Numbered from the stretch's first letter, positions 28,313 to 37,874 are shown. The stretch: DNA of 64,000 nt from Wenzhouxiangella marina (GCF_001187785.1 NZ_CP012154.1:304501-368500); one strand, 5' to 3'. Notes: a model not told the origin generated them from the letters alone. Translations and numbers: made by a program.

Positions 28313-30295
28313 ATGGGTGAGCAGGCGCTCGGCATCCTGACCGGCCTGGCCGAGACGCATCCGATCTGGCTGGTGCTCCTGGCCTTCATCGTGGCCTTCC
28401 TCGAATCCCTGGCCATCGTCGGTATCCTGGTTCCCGGAATCATCCTGCTGTTCATCGTCGGTACCCTGATCGGCCCCGAGTGGACGGTCTTCATGGCCTG
28501 CTGGCTGGCGGCCTCGGGCGGCGCCCTGCTGGGCGATGGTCTGAGCTTCTGGCTGGGCTGGCGGTATCGGGCGCGCGTGCCCACGCTCTGGCCCTTCAGT
28601 CGACGCCCGGAGTTGCTCAGCCGCGCCCGCGATCAGTTCCATAGGCACGGCGGCAAGGCGATCGTGATCGCTCGCTTCATCGGGCCGATGCGGCCGATCG
28701 TGCCCATGATCGCCGGTTCCATGCACGTGTCCAATGCGCTGTTCTACCGTTACGCCATCCCCGCCTGCATCGCCTGGGCGCCGCTCTACCTGCTGCCTGG
28801 CGCCTTGTTCGGCGCATCGCTGGAACTGGCCGCGGAATTCGCCGGACGACTGGCCTCCTTGCTCGCCATTCTGGTCATCGGTCTGTGGCTGCTGCTCTGG
28901 GTCACGCGCCAGATCTACGAGTTCACGGCTCGGCGTTCGGGTTGGTGGCTGCGCTCCCTGATCCGCTGGCTTCGGAGCCATCCGCGCCTGGGCCGGCTGT
29001 TCGGTCCGCTGCTCGAGCCGGGCGGACGCGAGGTGCTTTCCGTCACGCTTCTGGGTCTGCTCTGGCTGGCCTGTCTGGCCGTGCTTCTGGCGGTGCTGTT
29101 GGCCGCACCCTTCGCCGACACGCACTGGGATGCCGATCGGCAGATCGCCAGCTGGGCGGGCAGCCTGCGCAATCACTTTGCCGACCCGGTGCTGGCCGCC
29201 ATTGCCCTGGCCACGGGCAGCCGGGCGATGCTTTTCCTGGCCGGTGCCTTTGCCGTGATCCTGCTCGGCCTGGGTCGGATCAACGCGACCTGGCATTGGG
29301 CCATGGCCATGATCGGAGGCTGGTTCAGCGGCGAGTTGCTGATCCTGCTCACCGGCCTGATGATGGAGCGCCCGGAGGTCATGCCGTCGCTGGGCGAAGT
29401 GCCCTTCCGCCCCTATCTGCTCGCCTGTCTGGTGTTCGGTTTCTTCGCCGTCCTGCTGGCCAAGGACCTTGGGGCGCGCCGCCGCAAGTGGCCCTACCTG
29501 GCGACGACGCTGATCCTGGGTCTGTCCGGCTTTGCTCATTTCTATCTGGGCCGGGCGTCTCTGCCCGGCCTGCTGGCCGCGCTGGCGCTGGGCCTGGGTT
29601 GGGTGGCGATGATCGGTATCGCCTACCGGCAGCGGGCCAGCCGCCGACCGCATGCGCCCGGCCTGGTGCTGGCCTTCTACGGCCTGGCGCTGGGGGCGGC
29701 CGTCGTCAATGCGCGCAGCGGTCTCGAGGCCTTGCTCGAGGCGACCGAGCTACGTCCCCCGGCCCAGTCGATCAGTCGCCAGGCCTGGCAGGCGGGCGAC
29801 TGGCGCAAACTGCCCGATCGAATCTCCAGCCTGGGGCCCTTCGAGCGGCATCGCTTCGATCTGCAGCTGGCCGCGCCGATGGAAGCGATCGAACAGGCGC
29901 TCCTGGCAGCGGGTTGGCAGCCGGTGCCGGAGGTCAGACTCGGCGACCTCGGGTCCATTCTGATCGGTCGCCCCGATCGTGCCGAGTTGCCGCATCTGAA
30001 CAAGGACTTCGCCGGCCGACCGGACGATCGCATGCTCCGTTTCGACACGCAGGAGGGGCCGGTGGTCCTGCTTCGCCTGTGGGCCTCGGGGGCGCGACTG
30101 ACGCCGGATGGAGAGCCGGTCTGGCTGGGTCAGGTGCGTGCCGTCGAGCCCGGGCTGTTTCTGGGCGGGTTGACACGCTGGTACGAGCTCGGCGATCGGA
30201 CGGACGACGCCGCTTCGATTCTCGATCGCGCCCTGCCGAATTGGTGGCAGGCGGCGCCGGAGGGCGGGCCCAGGCTCTACGCGCTTCCGGACTGA
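28313..30295 (+). CDS. DedA / PAP2-like / LssY-C fusion membrane protein
   Basis: 660 residues in three parts. Residues about 15-200 are a DedA domain (FLESLAIVGILVPGIILLF; ARFIGPMRPIVPMIAGSMH), a family linked to lipid-carrier flipping. Residues about 235-450 are membrane-spanning and aligned by position with a PAP2 phosphatase domain, but the catalytic motifs look lost: the PSGH region reads MPSLGEVPFRP and the SRxxxGxHxxxD region reads AHFYLGRASLPGL. Residues about 470-650 form an LssY-C type domain (LNKDFAGRPDDRMLRF). The whole resembles LssY-like bifunctional proteins. Its end overlaps the convergent LON-domain gene by 19 bases. Confidence 0.8.
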   Translation: MGEQALGILTGLAETHPIWLVLLAFIVAFLESLAIVGILVPGIILLFIVGTLIGPEWTVFMACWLAASGGALLGDGLSFWLGWRYRARVPTLWPFSRRPELLSRARDQFHRHGGKAIVIARFIGPMRPIVPMIAGSMHVSNALFYRYAIPACIAWAPLYLLPGALFGASLELAAEFAGRLASLLAILVIGLWLLLWVTRQIYEFTARRSGWWLRSLIRWLRSHPRLGRLFGPLLEPGGREVLSVTLLGLLWLACLAVLLAVLLAAPFADTHWDADRQIASWAGSLRNHFADPVLAAIALATGSRAMLFLAGAFAVILLGLGRINATWHWAMAMIGGWFSGELLILLTGLMMERPEVMPSLGEVPFRPYLLACLVFGFFAVLLAKDLGARRRKWPYLATTLILGLSGFAHFYLGRASLPGLLAALALGLGWVAMIGIAYRQRASRRPHAPGLVLAFYGLALGAAVVNARSGLEALLEATELRPPAQSISRQAWQAGDWRKLPDRISSLGPFERHRFDLQLAAPMEAIEQALLAAGWQPVPEVRLGDLGSILIGRPDRAELPHLNKDFAGRPDDRMLRFDTQEGPVVLLRLWASGARLTPDGEPVWLGQVRAVEPGLFLGGLTRWYELGDRTDDAASILDRALPNWWQAAPEGGPRLYALPD

Positions 30296-30882
30296 AGGTC
30301 TTCGTCGGCTCGGGCCAGCTGGTCGATGATCTCGATCAGGGCGTCCAGGCGCTCGCTGGCAGCGGTGCTTTCCAGCAGGCCTTGCGCCTGCCGTCGATCG
30401 ATCGGCAGGATGCTGGAGAGCGCAAAGCTCAGTGAGGCCGGGTCATCGGCATCGGCGTCGAGGCGCTCGGCCAGTTCGCGGTGGGTCTGGATTTCTCGCA
30501 GCAGGGACTGCAGGGCCGCATGCCTCGGGGCGATCGCTTCGGCTGCCTGATCGTGCAGCCAGTCCACATCGCCGATCAGCAGGCCGTTGTCGCGGCAGCG
30601 GGTTGAGCGAACGAGAAAGCGGCGCTCGCCCCGGCACTCGATGCCGAGCAGGCCGTCTTCGAGGGTGGAAAAGTCGGTGATCCTGGCCTCGGTGCCGACG
30701 CGGGCATGGCCCACGCCGGATTGTTCGTCACCCTCAAGGCGCCAGATCACACCGAAACCGGACTCGGCGCGCAGGCATTCGCGAACCATGTCGATGTAGC
30801 GGGATTCGAAGATCCGCAGGGGCAGACGCGCGCCCGGAAACAGCACGACGTTGAGCGGGAACAGCGGCAGGGTGTCAGTCAT
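30277..30882 (-). CDS. LON substrate-binding domain protein
   Basis: 201 residues with only the N-terminal LON domain: LPLFPLNVVLFPGARLPLRIFESRYIDMVRECL is the family hallmark, followed by GFGVIWRLEG. No AAA+ or peptidase part of Lon protease is present, so this is the stand-alone LON-domain type (often called YcaP/LonB-like peptidase S16 domain protein) with unknown role, possibly substrate recognition. The C-terminal 70 residues are helical. It is 50 bases downstream of mpl on the same strand and may share its transcript. Confidence 0.85.
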   Translation of the reverse strand: MTDTLPLFPLNVVLFPGARLPLRIFESRYIDMVRECLRAESGFGVIWRLEGDEQSGVGHARVGTEARITDFSTLEDGLLGIECRGERRFLVRSTRCRDNGLLIGDVDWLHDQAAEAIAPRHAALQSLLREIQTHRELAERLDADADDPASLSFALSSILPIDRRQAQGLLESTAASERLDALIEIIDQLARADEDLQSGSA

Positions 30883-30932
30883 CAGGCAAGGTTGCCGTAA
30901 ACCCGGTCAGGCAAGCGTCAATACGTCCGCCG

Positions 30933-32309
30933 TCAGTCCGCGTAGCGTTTCTCCAGGGCCTCGAGAAAGCGTCGTGACGCATTGCCGAAGCCCTGGTTGC
31001 TCATGAACACGACATGGTCGCCCGGACGGGCGATCTCGAGCATGTCCTCGACCAGGTTTTCGACCTGGGCACGCGGCCGGCCCTGCCCGTCGAGCTTACC
31101 GAGCACTTCATGCGGATTCCAGTCCATCGCGTCCGAAGTCTTGATCCAGACGTGGTCGGCGGCCATCAGGGCATTCGGCAGGTCCGCGACATGGTGACTG
31201 GCCCGCATCGTATTGCTGGCCGGTTCGAGGGCCACCAGGATGCGCGCATTGCCAACGCTTCGACGCAGGCCTTCCAGGGTCAGGCGGATGGCCGTGGGGT
31301 GGTGGGCGAAGTCATCATAGACGCGAATCTCCTCCACGTCGCCGAGCTGCTCCATGCGCCGCTTCACCCCAGTGAAACGGGCGAGCGCATTGATGGCCAG
31401 GTCGGGATCCACGCCGGCGGCGTCGGCGGCGGCGAGGGCGGCCAGGGCATTGAGGGCATTGTGTCGGCCACTCAGGGTCCAGCTCAGTTCGCCCAGTTCC
31501 TCGCCATCCCGGAAGAAGACCAGCCGCCGGCCCCCGGGTTCGGCCAGCTTGACCTGCCAGCCCTGGCTCGGCTCTGCTTCGCACAGGTCGAAGGCGGCCC
31601 TTCGGCTCCAGCAGCCCATGTCCAATACGTCTCCTAGGGCTGCATCGGCGTCGTTGACGACCAGGGTGCCGTTGCCGGGCACGGTGCGGATCAGGTGATG
31701 GAACTGGGTCTGGATCGCGGCGAGATCCGGATAGATGTCCGCGTGATCGAATTCCAGATTGTTCAGGATCGCGATTTCGGGACGGTAATGGACGAACTTG
31801 GCCCGCTTGTCGAAGAAGGCCGTGTCGTATTCATCCGCTTCGACCACGAACCACTCGGACCCGCTGCGCGCGGATACGCCGAAATTGTTCGGGATGCCGC
31901 CGATCAGGAAGCCGGGCTCGTAGCCGGCCTGGTCGAGAATCCAGGTCAACAGGCTCGAGGTCGTCGTCTTGCCGTGCGTGCCCGCCACGGCCAGCACGCG
32001 GCGCTGACTGAGGTAGTTCTCCCCCAGCCAGCGAGGCCCGGAGGTGTACGGGATGCGTTGATTGAGAACGGCTTCCACGGCGGGGTTGCCGCGGCTGAGC
32101 GCATTGCCGATCAGGACCAGATCGGGTCTGGGGTCGAGCTGGGCCGGGTCGTAGCCTTCGGTCAGCTCGATGCCCAGGGCTTCGAGCTGGGTGCTCATCG
32201 GCGGGTAGACGTTCTTGTCCGATCCGGTCACTTCATGACCGTCGGCGCGGGCCAGGGCGGCCAGTCCACCCATGAACGTGCCGCAGATGCCAAGGATATG
32301 GATTTTCAC
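30933..32309 (-). CDS. mpl: UDP-N-acetylmuramate:tripeptide ligase Mpl
   Basis: 458 residues from GTG 32309 (MKIHILGICGTFMGGLAALA), the family length. Mpl reattaches the recycled tripeptide L-Ala-gamma-D-Glu-meso-DAP to UDP-MurNAc. Mur ligase motifs: GICGTFMGG at the N-terminal Rossmann domain, the ATP loop VAGTHGKTTTSSLL, LNNLEFDHADIY, GRHNALNALAA and the C-terminal VYDDFAHHPTAIRLTL. The start codon overlaps the stop of the upstream membrane protein gene (GTGA), so the two are translationally coupled. Confidence 0.93.
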   Translation of the reverse strand: MKIHILGICGTFMGGLAALARADGHEVTGSDKNVYPPMSTQLEALGIELTEGYDPAQLDPRPDLVLIGNALSRGNPAVEAVLNQRIPYTSGPRWLGENYLSQRRVLAVAGTHGKTTTSSLLTWILDQAGYEPGFLIGGIPNNFGVSARSGSEWFVVEADEYDTAFFDKRAKFVHYRPEIAILNNLEFDHADIYPDLAAIQTQFHHLIRTVPGNGTLVVNDADAALGDVLDMGCWSRRAAFDLCEAEPSQGWQVKLAEPGGRRLVFFRDGEELGELSWTLSGRHNALNALAALAAADAAGVDPDLAINALARFTGVKRRMEQLGDVEEIRVYDDFAHHPTAIRLTLEGLRRSVGNARILVALEPASNTMRASHHVADLPNALMAADHVWIKTSDAMDWNPHEVLGKLDGQGRPRAQVENLVEDMLEIARPGDHVVFMSNQGFGNASRRFLEALEKRYAD

Positions 32310-32803
32310 AATGGGCCAGCCAGAGACGTGATCAGGAACAGGGAGAAAAGAAACATTAGCACGGCCACGGCCAGGCCGGCGGCGAAGCTGATCTCCAGCG
32401 CGCTTCGCCAGATATGGGCGTCGACGGCAAAGGACCAGAAGAAACTCAGCAGCAGCAGAAAGGCCAGAGGATTCGCCGCCGAGCCGCTCATCGCCAGGCT
32501 CAGGGGCAGGGTCAGGATCGACAGCAGGGCGCTGGTCCCGAACAGCGCGGACAGGGTCTGCTCCCAACGCGCCGGACGATGTCTGAGCTTGAGTACAATC
32601 CAGACCAGAAGCAGCGGCAGGCCCACGGCCAGCAGCAGCACGAGCACCGGTTGGGGATGGGGTTCGCCGCGGCCCAGGTTGATCGCCGTGATGGCGACGT
32701 AGGCTGTGACGCAGAACAGCAGGGTGCTACGGCCCGCCGGCAGGTCCTGGGGGCCGAGTCGTAACAGCAGGATGCCGGCCAGGCGAGCGATCAGATCGGA
32801 CAT
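32306..32803 (-). CDS. Small integral membrane protein of unknown function
   Basis: 165 residues with about four hydrophobic segments (residues about 28-42, 52-70, 84-104, 112-160) separated by short polar loops. No family recognised. Its stop overlaps the GTG start of mpl, so it is probably co-expressed with cell-wall recycling. Its own start lies only three bases from the start codon proposed for the divergent tusA, leaving almost no room for separate promoters; one of the two starts may be further inside. Confidence 0.65.
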   Translation of the reverse strand: MSDLIARLAGILLLRLGPQDLPAGRSTLLFCVTAYVAITAINLGRGEPHPQPVLVLLLAVGLPLLLVWIVLKLRHRPARWEQTLSALFGTSALLSILTLPLSLAMSGSAANPLAFLLLLSFFWSFAVDAHIWRSALEISFAAGLAVAVLMFLFSLFLITSLAGPL

Positions 32804-32806
32804 GGA

Positions 32807-33097
32807 ATGAAGTCGATGACGAATGCAGGCAGCCTATCAGACTCGAAGCCCGTCGAGCCGACGCGTCGGCTCGACACCTCCGGCAAGCTCTGCCCGGTGC
32901 CGGTGGTCGAGGCGCGCTCGATGCTCGCCGAGATGCGGCCGGGTGAGGTGCTGGATGTCATCGCAACCGATCCCCTGGCTGAACTCGACCTGGCGGTGAT
33001 GTGCGAACGGACCGGACATCGACTGCTCAGCGCGGTCACCCGGGACGGCGTGGTCCGGGTGCGCATCGAAGTCGGCGTCGATTCCCGCGCCCGCTAG
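32807..33097 (+). CDS. tusA: TusA-type sulfur carrier protein
   Basis: 96 residues as drawn. The core LDTSGKLCPVPVVEARSMLAEMRPGEVL carries the active cysteine in the C-P-x-P motif of TusA, which relays sulfur from a cysteine desulfurase. The downstream strand pattern (DVIATDPLAELDLAVMC) fits the family. TusA is usually near 80 residues; about 20 extra polar N-terminal residues suggest that the real start is ATG 32816 or later. It converges with adk. A sulfide-oxidising flavoprotein lies about 4 kb away, but linkage is not shown. Confidence 0.85.
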   Translation: MKSMTNAGSLSDSKPVEPTRRLDTSGKLCPVPVVEARSMLAEMRPGEVLDVIATDPLAELDLAVMCERTGHRLLSAVTRDGVVRVRIEVGVDSRAR

Positions 33098-33131
33098 TGC
33101 GCCATGCGGCGAATCAGGGCGACGATCCGCG

Positions 33132-33692
33132 TCAGTCCAGGGCGTCGACGAGGCGCTGGTTGATCTCTTCGATCGAGCCCAGGCCGTCGACATCCGCCAG
33201 CAGATTACGCGATTCGTAGTAGCCGGTGACGGGCGCCGTCTGTTCCCGATAGACCGCGAGGCGATTGCGAACGACTTCTTCCGTGTCATCGGAGCGGTTT
33301 TCTTCGGCGGCTCGCTTGGCCAGGCGCTGGACGATCTGTTCTTCGTCGACCCCAAGCGCCAGGGCCTTTTCGACCGGCAGCTCGATGCGTTCGAGCACCT
33401 CGTCCAGCGCGCGGGCCTGGGCGAGGTTGCGGGGGTAGCCGTCGAGGATGTATCCGGCCTTGACGTCGTCGGCGCCCATGCGCTCTTCGATCAGGCCGAG
33501 CATCAGCTCGTCGGAGACCAGTTCGCCGGCATCCATGGCCGCCTTGGCCTTCTGCCCCAACGGGGTGCCGGCGGCAACGGCCGCGCGCAGCAGTTCACCG
33601 GTGGAGATATGGGGTACGCCCAGGCGTTCCTTGAGCAGGGCGGCCTGCGTGCCCTTGCCCGATCCGGGCGGGCCGAGAAGTACGATTCGCAT
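33132..33692 (-). CDS. adk: Adenylate kinase, short form
   Basis: 186 residues. P-loop GPPGSGKGTQ at residues 7-16, STGELLRAAV, YILDGYPRN and a short LID region (RLAKRAAEENRSDDTEEVVRNRLAVYREQT). Short-type enzymes lack the zinc-bearing LID found in long bacterial forms, and this one is short, as in Xanthomonas relatives. It catalyses AMP + ATP = 2 ADP. It is convergent with tusA and divergent from the phosphofructokinase gene. Confidence 0.95.
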   Translation of the reverse strand: MRIVLLGPPGSGKGTQAALLKERLGVPHISTGELLRAAVAAGTPLGQKAKAAMDAGELVSDELMLGLIEERMGADDVKAGYILDGYPRNLAQARALDEVLERIELPVEKALALGVDEEQIVQRLAKRAAEENRSDDTEEVVRNRLAVYREQTAPVTGYYESRNLLADVDGLGSIEEINQRLVDALD

Positions 33693-33882
33693 GGTGGTGA
33701 AGCGGGAATTCCGGGGGTTTCAGAACAAGCCGTTAAAAGTACTTGGGATGGCCCCGAGTGTCAAATCACATCGGTCCTGGCCAGGCGCCTTCAATCGCCC
33801 TCCGGGCCTGGCCTGCGCTGCCACCGGCCCAGCCCCCGGTGCTATGCTTCGAGGCGATGCCCTGAAAGGAAGAAGAGGCCCG

Positions 33883-35145
33883 ATGGCCGGTAACAATCTG
33901 CTCTATGCCCAGTCCGGCGGCGTGACGCCGGTGATCAACGCCACGGCAGCGGCCCTGATCGAAGCGGCGCGCGGACACAGCGATCGTCTGGGGAAGGTCT
34001 TCGCCGCCCGCGACGGCATCCTGGGCGTGCTCGAAGAGCGCCTCATCGATACCTCCACACTAACCGCGACCGATCTGCAGGCCCTGGCCAAGACCCCGGG
34101 CGGCACCTTCGGCTCCTGCCGCTACAAGCTCAAGGGCATGGACGAGAATCGACGCGAGTACGAGCGTCTGATCGAGGTCTTTCGCGCCCATGACATCGGC
34201 TACTTCTTCTACAACGGCGGCAATGATTCGGCCGACACGGCGCTGAAGATCTCCGAGATGGCTCGCAGTCACGAGCTGCCGCTGCAGTGCATCGCCGTGC
34301 CCAAGACCATCGACAACGATCTGGCCGTCACCGACAACTGTCCCGGCTTCGGCTCCGTGGCCAAGTACATCGCCGTCTCGATCCGGGAAGCCAGCCTGGA
34401 CGTGATGGCCATGGCTTCCACCTCGACCAAGGTCTTCATCCTCGAGGTGATGGGCCGGCACGCGGGCTGGATCGCCGCCGCCGGCGGTCTCGCCGCGCGT
34501 CGGGCCGGCGATCCGCCGCAGATCATCCTGTTCCCGGAAGTGCCCTTCGAGGAAGCGGACTTCCTGGCCGCGGTGAGGGACTCGGTCGAGCGCCATGGCT
34601 ACTGCTCCATCGTCGTCTCGGAGGGCGCACGCTGGTCCGATGGACGCTTTCTGGCCGATTCCGGCACCACCGACGCCTTCGGCCACAAGCAGCTCGGCGG
34701 CGTGGCCCCGGTGGTCGCGGACCTGGTCAAATCGCAGACCGGCTTCAAGTGCCACTGGGCGGTCAGCGACTACCTGCAGCGTTCGGCCCGCCATCTGGCC
34801 TCGGCCACCGATGTCGCCCATGCCCGAGCGGTCGGCGAAGCGGCCGTGGAGTTCGCCCTGGCCGGCCGTTCCGGGGTCATGCCGGTGATCAAGCGCCTGA
34901 GTGATGCGCCCTACAGCTGGACCATCGACAGCGCCGAACTCGGCGACATCGCCAATCGGGAAAAGACCGTGCCGAGGGATTTCATCAGTCCTGACGGCTT
35001 CGGTATCACGGAGGCCGCTCGCGCCTATCTCGAGCCACTGATCCGAGGCGAGGACTACCCCGCCTACGGCAGCGATGGTCAGCCGCTCTATCTCACGCCG
35101 GACTTCGACTACCTGAGTCCCCGCCTGCCCGCCTTCGAGGTCTGA
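33883..35145 (+). CDS. pfp: Pyrophosphate-dependent 6-phosphofructokinase
   Basis: 420 residues from ATG 33883 (MAGNNLLYAQSGGVTPVINA). The phosphoryl-donor loop reads YNGGNDSADTALKI, and the substrate loop reads VPKTIDNDL: Lys in PKTIDND marks PPi-dependent enzymes, whereas ATP enzymes have PGTIDND. MGRHAGWIAAAGGLA is the fructose-6-phosphate motif. The Asn in GGND replaces the more usual Asp of GGDD forms, a variant worth noting. The enzyme works reversibly in glycolysis and gluconeogenesis. The nucleoside transporter starts three bases after its stop. Confidence 0.9.
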   Translation: MAGNNLLYAQSGGVTPVINATAAALIEAARGHSDRLGKVFAARDGILGVLEERLIDTSTLTATDLQALAKTPGGTFGSCRYKLKGMDENRREYERLIEVFRAHDIGYFFYNGGNDSADTALKISEMARSHELPLQCIAVPKTIDNDLAVTDNCPGFGSVAKYIAVSIREASLDVMAMASTSTKVFILEVMGRHAGWIAAAGGLAARRAGDPPQIILFPEVPFEEADFLAAVRDSVERHGYCSIVVSEGARWSDGRFLADSGTTDAFGHKQLGGVAPVVADLVKSQTGFKCHWAVSDYLQRSARHLASATDVAHARAVGEAAVEFALAGRSGVMPVIKRLSDAPYSWTIDSAELGDIANREKTVPRDFISPDGFGITEAARAYLEPLIRGEDYPAYGSDGQPLYLTPDFDYLSPRLPAFEV

Positions 35146-35148
35146 GCG

Positions 35149-36411
35149 ATGATCGACGTCCTGCACGGCCTGCTCGGTATCGCGGTGATCCTCGCTCTGG
35201 CCTGGGCCCTGTCGGAAAGACGATCGGCGATTTCCTGGCAGACCATCGGGGTCGGCGTGGCCCTGCAGTTCAGCCTGGCCGTGTTCGTGCTCTGGGTGCC
35301 CTTCGGACAGGTCGTATTCGATCGATTGGGTGCCTTGTTCGTGACCCTGATCGGCTACACCTCGGCCGGTTCGAGCTTCATCTTCGGCGACTTCGCCAAC
35401 CCCGAGGCCTTCGGCTTCATCTTCGCCTTCCAGGTGTTGCCCACCATCATCTTCTTTGCCGCCCTGATGGCCTGCCTGTACCACCTCGGGCTCATGCAGA
35501 AGCTGGTCGAAGGCATGGCCTGGGTGATGACGCGGCTGATGAAGGTGTCGGGTTCGGAATCCCTGGCCACCGCCGCCAATGTCTTCGTCGGCCAGACCGA
35601 AGCGCCATTGGTGGTGCGTCCCTTCATCGCGGGCATGACCCGTTCCGAGCTGTTCGCCCTGATGACCGGTGGCATGGCCACCATCGCCGGCGGCGTGCTG
35701 GCCGCCTATGTGCTGCTGCTCGGTGGCGCCAGCGCCGAGGAGCAGGCCTTTTTCGCCAAGCACCTGATCTCGGCCTCGATCATGGCCGCGCCCGCCGCTC
35801 TGGTCATGGCCAAGCTGATCATCCCCGAGACCGCCGAATCGGAGACCGTCGGCACGGTGCGCACGGCCATCGATCGGCCGCACGTCAACCTCATCGAAGC
35901 CGCCGCCGGCGGGGCCGGCGAGGGTCTGAAGCTGGCCTTGAACGTCGGCGCCATGCTGTTGGCCTTCCTTGCCCTGATTGCCCTGGTCAACGGTCCGCTG
36001 GGCTGGCTCGGCGCCATCAGCGGCCTCGAGGCCTGGCTGGGGCAGCCGCTCAGCCTCGAGCTGATCCTGGGCTGGGTCTTCGCGCCGCTGGCGTTTCTTG
36101 TCGGTGTGCCGCTGGACGAGTGCGTGGCGGTGGGCGGACTGATCGGGCAGAAGATCGTCGCCAACGAATTCGTCGCCTACGTGGCCCTGTCCGAAGCGCA
36201 GGTGAATCTCAGTGATCGCTCGGTGCTGATCGCCACCTATGCCTTGTGTGGCTTCGCGAATTTCTCTTCGATCGCCATCCAGATCGGCGGTGTGGGCTCG
36301 ATCTCCCCGTCCCGCCGCCCGGACCTGGCGCGGCTCGGGCTCAAGGCCGTGCTGGCCGGCGCCCTCGTTTCTCTACTGAACGCCGCCTGGGCGGGGATCC
36401 TGGTGGGCTAG
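35149..36411 (+). CDS. Concentrative nucleoside transporter (NupC/CNT)
   Basis: 420 residues with about ten hydrophobic segments. CNT family features: [50 protein letters not shown] (the conserved nucleoside-binding helix hairpin), [19 protein letters not shown], and [15 protein letters not shown] with the second binding hairpin. It imports nucleosides with Na+ or H+. Start ATG is three bases after pfp, so the two are probably one transcript; a functional link could be ribose phosphate feeding into the glycolytic pool, which is inference. Confidence 0.9.
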   Translation: MIDVLHGLLGIAVILALAWALSERRSAISWQTIGVGVALQFSLAVFVLWVPFGQVVFDRLGALFVTLIGYTSAGSSFIFGDFANPEAFGFIFAFQVLPTIIFFAALMACLYHLGLMQKLVEGMAWVMTRLMKVSGSESLATAANVFVGQTEAPLVVRPFIAGMTRSELFALMTGGMATIAGGVLAAYVLLLGGASAEEQAFFAKHLISASIMAAPAALVMAKLIIPETAESETVGTVRTAIDRPHVNLIEAAAGGAGEGLKLALNVGAMLLAFLALIALVNGPLGWLGAISGLEAWLGQPLSLELILGWVFAPLAFLVGVPLDECVAVGGLIGQKIVANEFVAYVALSEAQVNLSDRSVLIATYALCGFANFSSIAIQIGGVGSISPSRRPDLARLGLKAVLAGALVSLLNAAWAGILVG

Positions 36412-36599
36412 CGGATTCCGCGATCTCGGGTTTGTCGATGGGGTTCGGCGGCTCCGAACGATCGCATCCCGCGTTCTCGAGCGCCCGGACGTTTCCCTGT
36501 ATCGGAACACCTTGATGCGGCCTGCAGTCGGTCGGCCCGGCGCAAGCCGGAGGTCGAGTGCGGGTCGCCCGACACTCTGGCTCATCGGAGCCCTGGGAA

Positions 36600-37874
36600 T
36601 CAGCCCCGCAGGCGCTTGATGCCGAGGGCTTTCAGCACGTAGCGTTCGTAGACCGGTTCCGCATGGCCCTTGCGGACCTTGCGCATGAAGTACTTCTCGA
36701 AGGCGATCTTGGCCCAGTGCACCCACTTGCCCTGCTTGGCCCAGGTGACGTTGCGCGGTGGGATCTGCGGCAGCGCGACGAAGGCCACGCCCGTGTCGCC
36801 GAGGTCGGCGAGGCAGATGGCGTTCCATGTGGCCTGGGCCTCGGCCGGTTCGCCGGCCAGGTCGGCTTCGATGTTCTTGACGATGGCAGAGACCATGGAC
36901 TCGATCATGTAGCCGGTCTTGGGCGCTCCCACGGGTAGTGGTGTGACTTCCACTGGAGGGATGGCGACGCAGACGCCGGCGGAGAAGATGTTGCGGTACT
37001 TCGGGTTGCGCTGGTGGGCGTCGATCTCGACGAAGCCCTTCGGGTTGCAAAGACCCTCGGTACTGGCGACGGCGGAGACGCCGCGGAAGGACGGCAGCAT
37101 CATCGAGAAGCTGAAGGGAAGCTCGATGGACTTGACCGCCTCGCCCTCGTCGTTGACCTGGCTGCAGTGCATCGTGCCCTGCTCGACCTTGTCGACCCGC
37201 GTGTTGACGTGCCAGTGGATGTGGCGTTCGCGCAGTTCATGCTCCATCAGGGACTTCGAATCACCCACGCCACCCAGGCCCAGATGCCCGACGTAGGGCT
37301 CGCTGGTGACGAAGGTCATCGGCACGCGATCGCGCAGCTTGCGCTTGCGCAGGTCGGCGTCGACGATCATGGCGAATTCGTAGGCAGGGCCGAAGCAGCT
37401 GGCCCCCTGGACCGCACCGATCACGATCGGGCCGGGGTTCTCCAGCACCCGCTGATAGGCCTCCCAGGCCTGCGCGGCGTGATCCCGGGTGCAGATCGAA
37501 TGGGTATGGCCATTGACCGGCCCGAGGCCCTCGATGGCGTCGAAGGCCAGGTCCGGGCCGGTGGTGATGACCAGGTAGTCGTAGTCGAGGCGTTCGCCGT
37601 CGGCCAGTTCCAGCGCCGAGTTCTCGGCGTCGATGGATCTGGCGGCCTGGGTGATCAGCCGGATTCCGCGCTTCTCCATCGGCCGCTGCAGCGGGACGCT
37701 GATGGCTTCCGGTGAGCGCCAGCCCACGGCCACCCAGGGATTGGAGGGGGTGAAATGAAAGTCCGGATAGGGGCTGACCACGACGACTTCGTGTTCCTTG
37801 CCCAGATGATCACGCAATTCATAGGCGGCTTGAACGCCACCCAGACCGGCTCCGAGAACGACGATTCGCGACAT
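36600..37874 (-). CDS. Sulfide:quinone oxidoreductase-like flavoprotein
   Basis: 424 residues from ATG 37874 (MSRIVVLGAGLGGVQAAYELR); a TTG 33 bases upstream is less likely. FAD motif GAGLGG at residues 8-13. Cysteine regions typical of SQR are present: GAVQGASCFGPAYEF and SAGVCVAIPPVEVTPLPVGAPKTGYMIE; a third cysteine occurs in HSICTRDHA. The pattern fits the sulfide:quinone oxidoreductase family, peripheral to the inner membrane face and reducing quinone. Final proof of sulfide use needs the three redox cysteines aligned. No sulfur-oxidation partner gene is adjacent. Confidence 0.75.
   Translation of the reverse strand: MSRIVVLGAGLGGVQAAYELRDHLGKEHEVVVVSPYPDFHFTPSNPWVAVGWRSPEAISVPLQRPMEKRGIRLITQAARSIDAENSALELADGERLDYDYLVITTGPDLAFDAIEGLGPVNGHTHSICTRDHAAQAWEAYQRVLENPGPIVIGAVQGASCFGPAYEFAMIVDADLRKRKLRDRVPMTFVTSEPYVGHLGLGGVGDSKSLMEHELRERHIHWHVNTRVDKVEQGTMHCSQVNDEGEAVKSIELPFSFSMMLPSFRGVSAVASTEGLCNPKGFVEIDAHQRNPKYRNIFSAGVCVAIPPVEVTPLPVGAPKTGYMIESMVSAIVKNIEADLAGEPAEAQATWNAICLADLGDTGVAFVALPQIPPRNVTWAKQGKWVHWAKIAFEKYFMRKVRKGHAEPVYERYVLKALGIKRLRG

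Noticed and set aside
28885-30435. 516-codon second frame in the DedA/LssY gene
   Set aside because: Same-strand frame shadow with proline/arginine-rich translation and no motif; the main frame has continuous domains.
34060-35883. 607-codon minus-strand frame opposite the phosphofructokinase and transporter
   Set aside because: A compositional shadow of two well supported genes; no motif and no ribosome site.
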